Shown in pieces: positions 9,576 to 18,829 of a stretch of DNA of 64,000 nucleotides. Numbering within the stretch: position 1 is the stretch's first letter; each line of letters starts with the position of its first letter. The stretch is from Mycobacterium fragae (GTDB lineage: Bacteria; Actinomycetota; Actinomycetes; Mycobacteriales; Mycobacteriaceae): the NCBI RefSeq assembly GCF_002102185.1, contig NZ_LQOW01000008.1, forward strand, positions 62,001 to 126,000. Reading direction: 5' to 3'. The notes below the pieces were generated by a model, which searched no databases, was not told where the DNA came from, and saw only the letters and a list, made by a program, of their open reading frames with translations. Position numbers and translations under genes: made by a program.

Positions 9576-10265
9576 GTGAGCATTCCGGATTTCGCCACAC
9601 GGCCGCAGTTGTCCGAGGACGTCGCCCGCTACGTCCGCAAGCGAATTTTCGACGGCACCTACTCCGCCGGGGAGTATGTTCGTCTGGAGCAGCTCGCCGC
9701 GGAATTGGGTATCAGTGTCACGCCAGTGCGTGAGGCGTTGTTCGAACTGCGCGCCGAGGGGCTCCTCGCTCAGCAACCACGGCGCGGCTTTGTCGTGTTG
9801 CCGGTGACGGGACGCGATCTCGCCGATGTCGCCAATGTGCAGGCACACGTCGGCGGAGAGCTCGCCGCGCGGGCCGCGATCAACATCGGCGAGGATCAGT
9901 TGCGCGAACTCAAGGCCATCCAGGTCCTCCTCGAGGAGGCCTATGCCAACGATGACGGTGAACGCGCTGTGCGTCTCAACCACGAATTCCACCGCGCCAT
10001 CAACGTTGCCGCTGACTCACCGAAGCTCGCCCAGCTGATGTCACAGATCACCCGCTACGCACCAGAATCGGTATTTCCCATTATCGCCGGCTGGCCCGAC
10101 CAATCGATAAAAGACCATCGCCGGGTATTGGCGGCGTTGGAGAAACACGACGACGAGCTAGCCCGCAAAGCCATGTCCGAGCATCTGGCCGCCGGCGCAG
10201 CACCATTGATAGACCATCTGATCGAGCACGGGGTAGTAGACGGAGCGAGCCACCCGCGCGGATAA
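9576..10265 (+). CDS. GntR-family regulator, FadR/FCD subfamily
   Basis: This is a DNA-binding regulator of about 229 residues. A winged helix-turn-helix (EYVRLEQLAAELGISVTPVRE and on to RRGFVV) spans roughly residues 10-75, followed by an all-helical FCD ligand domain with metal-binding His positions (ELAARAAI, NHEFHRAI, DHRRVLAALE). FCD regulators usually bind carboxylates or acyl-CoA and derepress neighbouring catabolic genes. The start is probably GTG 9576, because TTG 9570 would overlap the previous stop. It ends three bases before the convergent ligase stop. It probably controls the 5217 operon and perhaps itself (inference). Confidence 0.9.
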   Translation: MSIPDFATRPQLSEDVARYVRKRIFDGTYSAGEYVRLEQLAAELGISVTPVREALFELRAEGLLAQQPRRGFVVLPVTGRDLADVANVQAHVGGELAARAAINIGEDQLRELKAIQVLLEEAYANDDGERAVRLNHEFHRAINVAADSPKLAQLMSQITRYAPESVFPIIAGWPDQSIKDHRRVLAALEKHDDELARKAMSEHLAAGAAPLIDHLIEHGVVDGASHPRG

Positions 10266-10267
10266 CC

Positions 10268-11788
10268 TCACTGCGCGGACTGCAACATCTCCCGCAGTCG
10301 CCAGAGGTCGACCTTGCCGGTCGGCCCGCGTGGAATCGCGTCGTCGGAATCCACCAGCAGCCACACCGTCGGTACCTTGAAGGAGCTCAGTAGCTTTCGC
10401 GCGCATCCGCGGAGCTGCTCGGCGGTTATTGTGGCCGTGTCGCAGACGACTGCCGCGCCCACTTGATCGCCTTGCGCGCCGGTTACGTTGGCGACAAAAG
10501 CGTTGTCGACGCCATCGATTTCCAGCAGGGCCTGCTCGACCTCGCCGGGATACACCGTGGCACCGCTCACCTTGAACATGTCGTCGGAACGGCCGTGGTA
10601 GAACAGGAAGCCGTCGTCGTCGAGGCGGCCGAGATCGCCGGTCGGGTAAAACCCATCGGCGGTGAAGAGTTCTTCCCGGCTGCGCCGGCACATCCCGCGC
10701 AGTGTGTGTGGTCCGCGGATCTGAATGATCCCAACGGTTCCCGCCGGCAGCGGACATCCGGTGTCGGGGTCGGCGATGCGGACACCCATTCCCGGGAAGG
10801 GCTTGCCGCAACTGCCCCAGGCGGAGCGCGGCATGTCGGTGTCCGCGGGGTAACCGCAGTAGGGGCCGAACGCCTCGGTCATGCCGAACAAGCTGGCTCG
10901 GGCTCCGGGTTCGGCACGTTGCTCGGGTGGCAGCAGCGCATCCAGACTGCCCGCGCGCAGCGCGGAGAGATCCGTTTCGGCCCTGCTGGGGTGGCGGGCC
11001 AGAGCTTCGGCCTGATCGGGCCAGCCGCGAAACAGCGTCACCCGCTCGCGTTCCAGCAGCCGCAAGGTGGTGTCCGGCCGGGGAATTTCCTCGGTGACCA
11101 GGGTGGCGCCAGCCAGTAGTGCGGAGAGCACGCCGCTGCCGAAGCCGCCCACCCAGAAGAACGGCATCGGTAGATACAAGCGGGTATCCGCGTCGATGCA
11201 GCGGCTTGCCAGACCCGATTGCACCGCGCCCAGGGCGCTGCCGTGCGAGTGCACGACGCCCTTGGGCGGTCCGCTGCTTCCGGAGGTGAAGATGATGACC
11301 ATCGGGTCGCTGGGCATGACCGTCGCCGCGAGCGCATCGACGATCCGGGCGGCCCGTTCGCTCACGGGGAGCTGCCGCAACTGGTCGGTACGCCAAACCT
11401 GCCGCAGCGCAGGAAGTTCGGCTGGCTTGAGGTCGTCGAGATAGCGGTGACCGCGGAACTCGTCGACGCTGATCAGAAACTGCACCGAGGCCACCCGCAA
11501 CTGGGCCATCAGCTCCCGGGCCTGCAGCAAGGTGCTCAACGGAACCAGTACGGCGCCAATCCGGGTCAGCGCGATGGCGACTTGTACCCAGCGCACACCG
11601 TTGGGCATGATCAGCCCCACGCGGGTGCCCTTCCCGATTCCGGCCTCGATGAACGCCGCCGCCAAATCACGTGTGGTGACGTCGAGTTCGTCGTAGCTGA
11701 GTCGGGAGTCCGGGTCGATCACCATCGGTTTGGCGCCGTGCTCGGCGGCGCGAAGCCTCACGATCCGATCGATGGTGCGATCACCCAT
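10268..11788 (-). CDS. Acyl-CoA ligase (AMP-binding, FadD type)
   Basis: This 506-residue ANL-superfamily enzyme activates a carboxylic acid with ATP and CoA through an acyl adenylate. The P-loop is FTSGSSGPPKGVVHSHG, the A5 motif is FGMTEAFGPY, the A7 region is PTGDLGRLDDDG, and the C-terminal catalytic Lys is in GPTGKVDLWR. It is the last gene of a leftward operon starting at 17264, and its start overlaps the preceding ligase by eight bases. Three different ligases in one operon suggest activation of several intermediates or related acids. Confidence 0.91.
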   Translation of the reverse strand: MGDRTIDRIVRLRAAEHGAKPMVIDPDSRLSYDELDVTTRDLAAAFIEAGIGKGTRVGLIMPNGVRWVQVAIALTRIGAVLVPLSTLLQARELMAQLRVASVQFLISVDEFRGHRYLDDLKPAELPALRQVWRTDQLRQLPVSERAARIVDALAATVMPSDPMVIIFTSGSSGPPKGVVHSHGSALGAVQSGLASRCIDADTRLYLPMPFFWVGGFGSGVLSALLAGATLVTEEIPRPDTTLRLLERERVTLFRGWPDQAEALARHPSRAETDLSALRAGSLDALLPPEQRAEPGARASLFGMTEAFGPYCGYPADTDMPRSAWGSCGKPFPGMGVRIADPDTGCPLPAGTVGIIQIRGPHTLRGMCRRSREELFTADGFYPTGDLGRLDDDGFLFYHGRSDDMFKVSGATVYPGEVEQALLEIDGVDNAFVANVTGAQGDQVGAAVVCDTATITAEQLRGCARKLLSSFKVPTVWLLVDSDDAIPRGPTGKVDLWRLREMLQSAQ

Positions 11789-13352
11789 CGAAAATCTTCT
11801 TCAGTTCGTGCAAATCGACCTTGCCGCTGGATAGCAGCGGCAGGCGGTCCGCGGGGATCACGGCGAACCTCTTGGGGATCTTGTACGCCGAGAGTTCGGC
11901 GGTCAGCGCCCGGCGAAGCGCGTTCTCGTCGAATTGGGCGCCGTTCTCCACCGCGATCACCGCAGCAACCACCTGTCCGCGTTCGGGATCGGGGATGCCG
12001 ACCACATGGGCGACCACGCCTCCGGTGACCTTGCCGATCGCCTTCTCGACCTCGGAGGGCGAGACATTGGCACCGGCGGTTTTGATCATCGAATCGCGGC
12101 GCCGGATGAAATAGAGAAACCCGTCGCGGTCGGTGGCCACCAGGTCGCCGGTGTGAAACCAGCCGTCGACGTCGAAGCATTCTTCCCGGCTGCGCTTGTA
12201 GTACCGCTGCATCAGGTAGGGCCCGCGGATGCAGAGCTCTCCGAGTTCGCCCTCCGCCACGGGCATTCCGCTGTGCGGATCAAGCACCTTGGTTTCGAAT
12301 CCCGGTGCCGGCTTGCCGAACGATCCGCGGCGATGCTCGGGTTGGTCGCCCTCGTCGTCGCTGATCGAAACGACACTGCCTGCCTCGGTCAGGCCGAGCA
12401 TGTTGTGCCGCAACTCGGGATCAGCCGGTCGAACTTCGGGCGCCATGATCGGGTAGAGGTTGCCGCGTCTCATCGACGACAGGTCCCGGCTGGCAAAACT
12501 CGGATGTCGTACGAGGTGGGCGATCCCGACGGCAAATCCATTGGCGGCCGTGGGCTTTTCGGCTTCCAGCAGATCAAGTGTCTGCGCCGCATCGGACGCA
12601 TTGGAACACACCAGCGTCGATCCGGCGACCAAGGTGGCTAACAGCGCAAATGCGAATCCACCGATCCAGAAGAACGGCGAATTGCAGAACAGCTTGTCGT
12701 CAGCGCTCAACGCGCGAATCTCGTTGAGGTTGCGCTGATGGTTGAGCAGCGCGCCGTGAGTGTGCACCACGCCTTTGGGCGCGCTTGTCGTGCCCGACGT
12801 ATAGATGATCGCAAGGGGGTCAGAACCGTCGACATCCTGTTCCATTGCCGTCAACAGGGTCTCGTCGAGCGTCGCGGCGAGCGCGCAGAGCTTGTCCGTA
12901 TCGATCACCACATGACGCAGCTGCGGGACGCGCTCGTTGAATAATCGGCGCTCACACCTCAAGTCGCTGTCTGAGAGAACCTCAGACACCCGCCGCGCGT
13001 AGTCGTGGGAGCGGTAGGATGCTGCGGCGAGAAGGATCTGCACGTCGCTGTCGACCAATTGATCGCGGAGCTCCGGCGCAGTGGCGAACGTAGAGAACGG
13101 GACGGCGACGGCGCCGATTCGCGCGGCGGCCAGCATGGCGAGGACAAAAGCGACGCCGTTGGGGTACATCAACCCGACATGGCTACCCTTGCCGGCGCCC
13201 AGAGCCATGAGCCCACGAGCCAGTTGCGCGGAGCGACGATCAGCCTCGGCGTAACTGACGCGTTCGGCGTCGCAGACCAGAAATTGATGATCGCCCCTGC
13301 TGCGCACTTGGCCTCGCAGGATTTCGCCGACAGTCGGCGAGTCAATCGGCAT
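11781..13352 (-). CDS. Acyl-CoA ligase (AMP-binding, FadD type)
   Basis: This second ligase of the operon has 523 residues. The phosphate loop is YTSGTTSAPKGVVHTHGA, the A5 motif is MLGLTEAGSV, the A7 region is HTGDLVATDRDGFLYFI, and the C-terminal Lys is in LLSSGKVDLHEL. All ANL core elements are present, so it should form an acyl-CoA through an acyl adenylate. It overlaps both neighbouring ligases by 8-11 bases. It differs clearly in sequence from both neighbours, which argues against recent tandem duplication. Confidence 0.9.
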   Translation of the reverse strand: MPIDSPTVGEILRGQVRSRGDHQFLVCDAERVSYAEADRRSAQLARGLMALGAGKGSHVGLMYPNGVAFVLAMLAAARIGAVAVPFSTFATAPELRDQLVDSDVQILLAAASYRSHDYARRVSEVLSDSDLRCERRLFNERVPQLRHVVIDTDKLCALAATLDETLLTAMEQDVDGSDPLAIIYTSGTTSAPKGVVHTHGALLNHQRNLNEIRALSADDKLFCNSPFFWIGGFAFALLATLVAGSTLVCSNASDAAQTLDLLEAEKPTAANGFAVGIAHLVRHPSFASRDLSSMRRGNLYPIMAPEVRPADPELRHNMLGLTEAGSVVSISDDEGDQPEHRRGSFGKPAPGFETKVLDPHSGMPVAEGELGELCIRGPYLMQRYYKRSREECFDVDGWFHTGDLVATDRDGFLYFIRRRDSMIKTAGANVSPSEVEKAIGKVTGGVVAHVVGIPDPERGQVVAAVIAVENGAQFDENALRRALTAELSAYKIPKRFAVIPADRLPLLSSGKVDLHELKKIFDG

Positions 13353-14832
13353 GGTCGCCCTGCGCAGCGGAGACCGTGTCGCTGAAGAAACGTCGGACCG
13401 CAGCGAGATCGGCCTTGCCCGACGGCGTTCTGGGCATTTCGTCGAGGATCGCGATTTCGGTGGGAATCTCGTAGCGCGCCAAGCGGGTCCGTAGGTAGTC
13501 GACCAGCGCAGCGGCGTCGGCCGATGCCGGCTTTCGCAGCTCCACCACGGCGACGGGTGTTTCGCCGAGGCGCTCGTCAGGCCGTCCGACCACCGCAGCG
13601 GCGGCGACCGCGGGATGGCTCTCCAGTGCGATGCGCACGTCGTCGGGCATGACCTTGAAGCCGCCGCGAATGATGGCCTGATCGGAGCGGCCGACGATCC
13701 ACAGGAACCCGTCGGCGTCGATGCGCGCCATGTCCGTGGTGCGGATCCAATCCGTCGCAGGCCCCAGCTGCCCCGGTTTGACTTCGAGCAGGCCGATCTG
13801 GTCGGGCCCGAGGGGACTGCCGTCGTCGCTGACGACTCGCAGTTGCGCTCCGAGGCTGGCTCGTCCCACGCTGCCTCGTTTGGCCTGCCAGTACTGCTGG
13901 TGGTCGGCCAATGTCCAGCCGGCTACACCGCCGCCGAATTCGGTTGCCGCATAGGATGTCAGCACCGGGATGCCGTATTTGTCGGTGAACGCGTCAGCAT
14001 CCTCCGGTGACAGTGGGGCGGTGCCGGATGTCACGGCGCGGATGCTCTGCAGGTCGTCGGCAGTCAACTCCGAATGCAGCACCATCCGCAATGCGGCGGG
14101 CACCAGCGAGACCGTCCGCGGCTTGTGCTTGCGCACCGCCTCGGCCCAGCGGCCCAGCTCGAATCGCTCCAGCAGCACAAAGGGTCTCGCCTCGGCGACA
14201 CATTGCAATACCCGGAATACGCCGCCGATGTGTACCAACGGCGAGTTCACGATCGCGACGCCGCGCCGCAGCTCCGTCGGCGCCGGTGGCCGCTCGGTCT
14301 CGGGACCCAACACGCTGTGCGCCAGCATGTCGTAGGTGAGATCGACCCGCTTGGGCGGTCCGGTCGTCCCGCTGGTCAGCATGCGCACCGCAACCCCGGG
14401 GCGTACCTGAGCATCGGCGCCACGGTCGGCGACTACCCGCACTTGCGGCTCGCTCGCCAGGTCCGAGATCGACACCACGTTGGTCGCAGTCGGTTCGGTC
14501 ACGTCCGCAAGGTCATCGGGCTCGCCGATCAGCATTGGGAGGGCAAGCTTTTCGACGTCGGCTCTGGTGCGGTCCTCGCTACGGGCCGGGTTGATCGTGA
14601 CGACCGTGGCTCCGCCCAGCAGAACCCCAAGGAGCGCTGCAACGTGTGTCGGCTTGTTGCGCAGCATGATTCCGACCTGGGGCCAACTGCTACCGACGAG
14701 AACACGGATCCTGTCTGCCATCTCGGCGAGCTGTGCCCACGACAGCCATTGGCCGTCGTATTCGATGGCCCGCGCGTCGGGTTGCAGGCGCAAGACATCG
14801 GCGATGCGCTGGCTGAGCGGATGCATCGTCAC
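13342..14832 (-). CDS. Acyl-CoA ligase (AMP-binding), divergent P-loop
   Basis: This is the third ligase of the operon, 496 residues. The phosphate loop reads LTSGTTGPPKRVDLTYD, where the usual Gly-Val after PK is replaced by Arg-Val, a departure from its neighbours. The A5 region is SYAATEFGGGVAG and the catalytic C-terminal Lys is in TPSGKADLAAV. It is likely an acyl-CoA or aryl-CoA synthetase; a specialised substrate is inference. ATG at 14832 overlaps the stop of the crotonase upstream. Confidence 0.87.
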   Translation of the reverse strand: MTMHPLSQRIADVLRLQPDARAIEYDGQWLSWAQLAEMADRIRVLVGSSWPQVGIMLRNKPTHVAALLGVLLGGATVVTINPARSEDRTRADVEKLALPMLIGEPDDLADVTEPTATNVVSISDLASEPQVRVVADRGADAQVRPGVAVRMLTSGTTGPPKRVDLTYDMLAHSVLGPETERPPAPTELRRGVAIVNSPLVHIGGVFRVLQCVAEARPFVLLERFELGRWAEAVRKHKPRTVSLVPAALRMVLHSELTADDLQSIRAVTSGTAPLSPEDADAFTDKYGIPVLTSYAATEFGGGVAGWTLADHQQYWQAKRGSVGRASLGAQLRVVSDDGSPLGPDQIGLLEVKPGQLGPATDWIRTTDMARIDADGFLWIVGRSDQAIIRGGFKVMPDDVRIALESHPAVAAAAVVGRPDERLGETPVAVVELRKPASADAAALVDYLRTRLARYEIPTEIAILDEMPRTPSGKADLAAVRRFFSDTVSAAQGDHAD

Positions 14833-15605
14833 CTGGTCCTCGGCTGCACAACGGGGGGGCTGTGCGTCGCCAGCTCAGCGGTTCCGATCGGATTACCGAG
14901 GCGGGTGTAGATGAGGTTCTGCTCCATCGCCGCCCGGTATGGCTTGTCCAGCGACTCCCAGATCGCCTTGACGGTGCCCTGGGTCGCCGACGGCGGCTTG
15001 GTCGCGATCGCCGCGGCGATCTCGTGCGCACGCGGCCACAGTTCGTCGGGGGAGACCACTTCGGACACCAGGCCGATGCGAAGAGCGGTGTCGGCGCTGA
15101 CGCGCTCGTCGTTGCCCATCAGTGCTATTCGTAATGTCTCGCCCAGGCCGACGCGGCGCATCAGGCCGATCGGCTCCAGCGCGCAGATCAGTCCTGCCGA
15201 CACGTGGGAGTCGAAAAATGTGGCGTCCGTCGAGCAGATGGCCACATCGGACTCGTTGAGGAAGTAAAACGCGCCCGCAGTGCAGATACCTTGCACGGCG
15301 CACACCACCGGCTTCCACATCTTCTGCCACTTCGGGCTGAGCGATTCGCCGGGATCCTCGTGGTTCCAGATGTTTTCGGGTTGGCCGTAGGGAGTTTTGA
15401 TGTCGAGGCCGGCACTGAACGCCTTACCGGCGGCACGCAGCACCACCGCGTTGACCGAATCGTTCGACTTGACGGTCGCCCAGGCTTGGGCCATCTCCTC
15501 ACACATCGTCCGGTTGAACGCGTTGAGCTGATCGGGCCGGTTCAACGTGATAGTGGCGACCCGATCGGCGCCGTCCACGTCGAGCTGGATGGTTTGAAAG
15601 CTCAT
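14829..15605 (-). CDS. Enoyl-CoA hydratase/isomerase family protein (crotonase fold)
   Basis: This 258-residue crotonase has the CoA-binding ITLNRPDQLNAFNR and the oxyanion-hole segment KAFSAGLDIK. The positions that carry the two catalytic Glu in classical hydratases fall in GICTAGAFYF and FFDSHVSAGLI, which lack acidic residues there, so simple hydration is doubtful; isomerase, hydrolase or lyase chemistry is possible. The frame runs a few codons further upstream, but ATG 15605 overlaps the previous stop (ATGA) and is preferred. It is the third gene of the leftward operon. Confidence 0.87.
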   Translation of the reverse strand: MSFQTIQLDVDGADRVATITLNRPDQLNAFNRTMCEEMAQAWATVKSNDSVNAVVLRAAGKAFSAGLDIKTPYGQPENIWNHEDPGESLSPKWQKMWKPVVCAVQGICTAGAFYFLNESDVAICSTDATFFDSHVSAGLICALEPIGLMRRVGLGETLRIALMGNDERVSADTALRIGLVSEVVSPDELWPRAHEIAAAIATKPPSATQGTVKAIWESLDKPYRAAMEQNLIYTRLGNPIGTAELATHSPPVVQPRTR

Positions 15606-16414
15606 CGGCACTGCCATTCCGGTGGGCGCTTCTCGATGAAAGCTTTGGGGCCCTCGAGTGAGTCTTCGGTGTGCAGGTTGCGTTCGCGGAATGACTCGGC
15701 CAGCATCTCGGCCTCGTGCAGCGGCAGGTCCAGGCCCTTGAGGATGGCCAGGCGGGTGCCCCGGACGGCCAGCGGCGCATTGGAGTTGACGATGTCGGCG
15801 ATCTCGTGGGCGCGTTCCAGCAGCCGGTCGTGTTCGACGATCTCGCTGATCAATCCGAGTTCATATGCGCGTTGGGCGCTCATCCGCTCATGCTTGCCCA
15901 TCAGTGCCATCCGCAGTGCGACCGAACGGGGCAGTACCCGAGCCACCCGAACCACCTCGCGTGCGGCCACCAGCCCGATGCTGACATGAGGGTCGAAGAA
16001 CGTCGCTTTGTCGGACGCGATGACGATGTCTCCGGTCGTGACCCAATCGAGCCCGGCCCCACAACACAATCCGTTGATCGCGGCGAGCACTGGCTTGGCC
16101 ATCGTGCGAAACGGCGGAGTGCCCTCCTGCGGCGCTTCCCACTGTTCGTAGGTGGACATATATGGCCGCTCGTTGATCACCTTCCCGTCGCCGGGGATCG
16201 CCTTGACGTCCGCGCCGGTGCAAAAGGCGCGTCCGGTGCCCGTGACAATGAGAAGCCATACCGCGTCGTCGTTTTCGGCCTCGTTGTACGCAGCGCGCAA
16301 CTCGGTGATCATGTGCGGGCTGAGCGCGTTGAGAGCATCCGGCCGGTTCAGCGTAATCGTGGCCTTGTGCCCGTCGACCTCATACTTGATGGTGTCGAAA
16401 GTCGGTGGCGACAT
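15602..16414 (-). CDS. Enoyl-CoA hydratase/isomerase family protein (crotonase fold)
   Basis: This 270-residue crotonase has ITLNRPDALNALSP and oxyanion-hole TGRAFCTGADVKAI. In the active-site helix GLCCGAGLDWVTTGD the usual first Glu is an Asp, and the second acidic position (FFDPHVSIGLV) holds His. It resembles its downstream neighbour in this region (both have FFDxHVSxGL), so the pair is probably an old duplication or two subunits of related function. It is translationally coupled to the next crotonase. Confidence 0.88.
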   Translation of the reverse strand: MSPPTFDTIKYEVDGHKATITLNRPDALNALSPHMITELRAAYNEAENDDAVWLLIVTGTGRAFCTGADVKAIPGDGKVINERPYMSTYEQWEAPQEGTPPFRTMAKPVLAAINGLCCGAGLDWVTTGDIVIASDKATFFDPHVSIGLVAAREVVRVARVLPRSVALRMALMGKHERMSAQRAYELGLISEIVEHDRLLERAHEIADIVNSNAPLAVRGTRLAILKGLDLPLHEAEMLAESFRERNLHTEDSLEGPKAFIEKRPPEWQCR

Positions 16415-16442
16415 CAGGTTTCCCCTTCGCTCTGGCCCGCCG

Positions 16443-17264
16443 TCATCGGCCGCGAAATTCCGGCGGTCGTCGTTCTCGAAACGCCGCCAGGCCCTCTTTG
16501 AAATCTGCTGTCCGGCATGAAAGCTCCAGATTGAAGAGTTCTTGCGTCATGGACTGGGCCAACGTCACATGCTGGCCGTAGTGAAGCGCCTGCTTGGCCA
16601 GACCGAGTGCCACCGTGGGACCGGCGGCCAGTCGTGTCAGCAGTTGCCCGGTTGTGTTCTCGAGGTCCGCCGAGTTGACGGCTCGGTGGATCAGTCCCCA
16701 GTCGGCGGCATCGGTTGCGGCGACTTTTTCGCCGAGCAGCAGCATCCGTTTTGCCCGCGTCATGCCGACCAGCCGGGGCAGCAGCCAGCTCGCGCCCGAA
16801 TCCGGGCTGAAACCCCGCGTCACGAACGGCTCCCAGAACACCGCGTCGGTCGCGGCCACCGTGAAGTCTGCGGCCAGCGCCAGATTGCAGCCGAGGCCGA
16901 CGGCGAATCCGCGCACGCTGCACACCACCGGCAGATGGATGGTGTGGATCAGTTCGATCACACGATGCGCGGCATGCGGGATGCGGCGGACGAGGTCGCC
17001 GGTCCGCGGGCGCGGTTGCCCGCTGTCGTTGGTGGCGACCCAGTCGGCGCCGGCGCAGAAGTCGTCGCCGGCGCCGCCGATATGGATTACGCGCAGCGAG
17101 TCGTCCGTCGCGGCGTCGGTCAACGCTTCGACGAACGCCTCGATCATGGGATGTGTCAGCGAGTTGCGCCGGGCCGACCGGTCCAAGGTGAGTCGCAGAA
17201 CCGTGCCGTCCCGGCTCGTGGTGAGCGAGCCGTCGGCCGGCGCGGGATCGCGGTCTTGACTCAC
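16443..17264 (-). CDS. Enoyl-CoA hydratase/isomerase family protein (crotonase fold)
   Basis: This 273-residue crotonase heads the leftward operon. It has LTLDRSARRNSLTHP and DDFCAGADW for CoA and oxyanion binding. The active-site segment is GFAVGLGCNLALAAD, with Asn at the usual first-Glu position, followed by TRGFSPDSGASWLLPRLVG, where an Asp could act as the acid/base as in some isomerases. The start is GTG at 17264. The 121-bp gap to the divergent thioesterase gene holds an inverted ATACAG/CTGTAT element that may control both directions. Confidence 0.88.
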   Translation of the reverse strand: MSQDRDPAPADGSLTTSRDGTVLRLTLDRSARRNSLTHPMIEAFVEALTDAATDDSLRVIHIGGAGDDFCAGADWVATNDSGQPRPRTGDLVRRIPHAAHRVIELIHTIHLPVVCSVRGFAVGLGCNLALAADFTVAATDAVFWEPFVTRGFSPDSGASWLLPRLVGMTRAKRMLLLGEKVAATDAADWGLIHRAVNSADLENTTGQLLTRLAAGPTVALGLAKQALHYGQHVTLAQSMTQELFNLELSCRTADFKEGLAAFRERRPPEFRGR

Positions 17265-17300
17265 CGTTGAATCCGCCCTTCCCCGCCGATACGGTTACCC

Positions 17301-17332
17301 ATACAGTAGGCGATACGATTGCTACGCTGTAT
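17301..17332. promoter_or_regulatory. Inverted ATACAG...CTGTAT element in a divergent promoter region
   Basis: Between the divergent crotonase (17264) and thioesterase (17386) genes, ATACAG at 17301-17306 and CTGTAT at 17327-17332 form a 6-bp inverted repeat with a 20-bp spacer. The AT-rich TATAAC just after it could be a -10 box for the rightward genes. A GntR gene lies in the rightward operon (18044), so it is a candidate ligand for this site. The arms are short, so this is a modest call. Confidence 0.35.
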
Positions 17333-17385
17333 AACTTAGCAAGGAAAGCCTGGCGGCGGAACAGCCGCGTTGGAAACGAGGACGC

Positions 17386-18042
17386 ATGGCGACCAGCAGC
17401 GCTGCCAGATTCGGCGAGGAGCCGCTTGCCCAGACCGTCGCCGCTGCAGGCGCCATTCGCCGTCTCAGTTCACTGTTGCTTTCTTTAGAACATGCCCACC
17501 CCACAGTGGACAACATCGTTGCGCAAATCGGGGATTGGGAACGCGAGCTGGCCGCGGCGGCGCCGCCCGACAGCGCACCCCGCATCGGCTCCGACCAGGC
17601 CAGCCGACGCGTCTATCTCGACCACGCGACAGACATCGGCGCGTTCAACCCGTGCTTTCCGGAATACTGCTTCGACCGCCTCGACGCCGAGACCGCGTGC
17701 GGCCGGGTCACCTTTCCGTTGGTGTACGAGGGACCGCCGGGATTGGTCCACGGCGGCTTTCTCGCGGTGTTCTTCGACTGTGTCATGCAGCACCAGAACT
17801 GCGTTGCCGGGCTCTCCGGCAAGACCCGTTCGCTTAACGTCACCTTCCGTCGGCCGACACCCGTGCTCACCGAGCTGCAATTCGACATCGCACGGTCGGA
17901 GGTGGACCGGGGCATCACGTCGACCGCCCGGTTGCTGCTCGATGACGAGGTGCTCTGCATCGGCGAGGTGAACACGTTGGCGCAGCCGCCAGACAAGTTG
18001 ACCGGATACCGGTTCGGCAAGCGACGAGCCGAGAAGGCCTGA
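17386..18042 (+). CDS. Hotdog-fold acyl-CoA thioesterase (PaaI-like)
   Basis: This 218-residue protein has a single hotdog domain in its C-terminal two-thirds. The signature LVHGGFLAVFFDCVM matches the HGG(x)n-D/E active-site turn of PaaI/4HBT thioesterases, which hydrolyse acyl-CoA to acid and CoA. The N-terminal 60 residues are a helical extension. A GAGG Shine-Dalgarno precedes ATG 17386. It starts the operon continuing into GntR (18044) and crotonase (18826). It may free CoA from dead-end intermediates (inference). Confidence 0.85.
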   Translation: MATSSAARFGEEPLAQTVAAAGAIRRLSSLLLSLEHAHPTVDNIVAQIGDWERELAAAAPPDSAPRIGSDQASRRVYLDHATDIGAFNPCFPEYCFDRLDAETACGRVTFPLVYEGPPGLVHGGFLAVFFDCVMQHQNCVAGLSGKTRSLNVTFRRPTPVLTELQFDIARSEVDRGITSTARLLLDDEVLCIGEVNTLAQPPDKLTGYRFGKRRAEKA

Positions 18043-18043
18043 C

Positions 18044-18829
18044 ATGGCACGCATCCGCCAACCCCGCGTCGCCGAAATCGTCGCGTCGCGGCTGCGTGAC
18101 GACATCCTGTCCGGACGCCTGAAAGAAGGCGACACACTTCCATCGCAGGAAACCCTGTTTTCGGAATTCGGCGTCAGTCCTCCCGCCGTGCGGGAAGCAA
18201 TCCACATCTTGGAGAGCGACGGGTTGATCTCGGTGCGCCGCGGCAATGTCGGTGGCGCAGTTGTGCACGCGCCGGCGGCGGAACGGACGGCGCACATGAT
18301 CAGCATGGTTTTGCAGGCCCGCGCGGCGACACCGGCCGACGTCAGCGAGGCCTTGCTGCATCTCGAACCGATCTGCGCCGGGATGTGTGCCGCTCGCGAC
18401 GATCGTATGACCGAAGTGGTGCCCTATCTACAGGCTGAAATCGACGCGCAAGCAGAGCAATTCGATGATCTCGCGCGATACGTTCCGAATGCGCGGCGGT
18501 TCCACGAAACGCTGGTGTCGCGATGCGGCAACGAGCCGATGATCCTGGTGATCGGCTCGCTGGAATTGATCTGGTCGGCGCACGAGTCGTCGGTATGGAG
18601 CGATGACGGCGATCCGGCGCCCATGGCCGGCAAGACCAGACGCGCAGCGCTGCGCGACCATCAGCGTCTGCTCGACGCCATCCGCGACGGCAATGCCACC
18701 CGAGCGGTCCGGCTGGCGCAGGATCACCTGGCGGCTGCGCGCCGCAACACCCTTGCCTTCGGCACCGACAAAACCATTGAGGCCAAGCGGATGTCGGATG
18801 GCGGGCGCAGAAAGGAGCCGGTCAGATGA
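18044..18829 (+). CDS. GntR-family regulator, FadR/FCD subfamily
   Basis: This 261-residue regulator has an N-terminal winged helix-turn-helix (LPSQETLFSEFGVSPPAVRE, then ISVRRGNVGGAVV) over about residues 8-78, and a helical FCD domain with the metal-ligand pattern (FHETLVSRCGN, LRDHQRLLDAI). It begins one base after the thioesterase stop and overlaps the next crotonase by four bases, so it is co-transcribed with enzymes. This arrangement is typical of a local repressor released by an acyl-CoA or carboxylate. Confidence 0.9.
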   Translation: MARIRQPRVAEIVASRLRDDILSGRLKEGDTLPSQETLFSEFGVSPPAVREAIHILESDGLISVRRGNVGGAVVHAPAAERTAHMISMVLQARAATPADVSEALLHLEPICAGMCAARDDRMTEVVPYLQAEIDAQAEQFDDLARYVPNARRFHETLVSRCGNEPMILVIGSLELIWSAHESSVWSDDGDPAPMAGKTRRAALRDHQRLLDAIRDGNATRAVRLAQDHLAAARRNTLAFGTDKTIEAKRMSDGGRRKEPVR

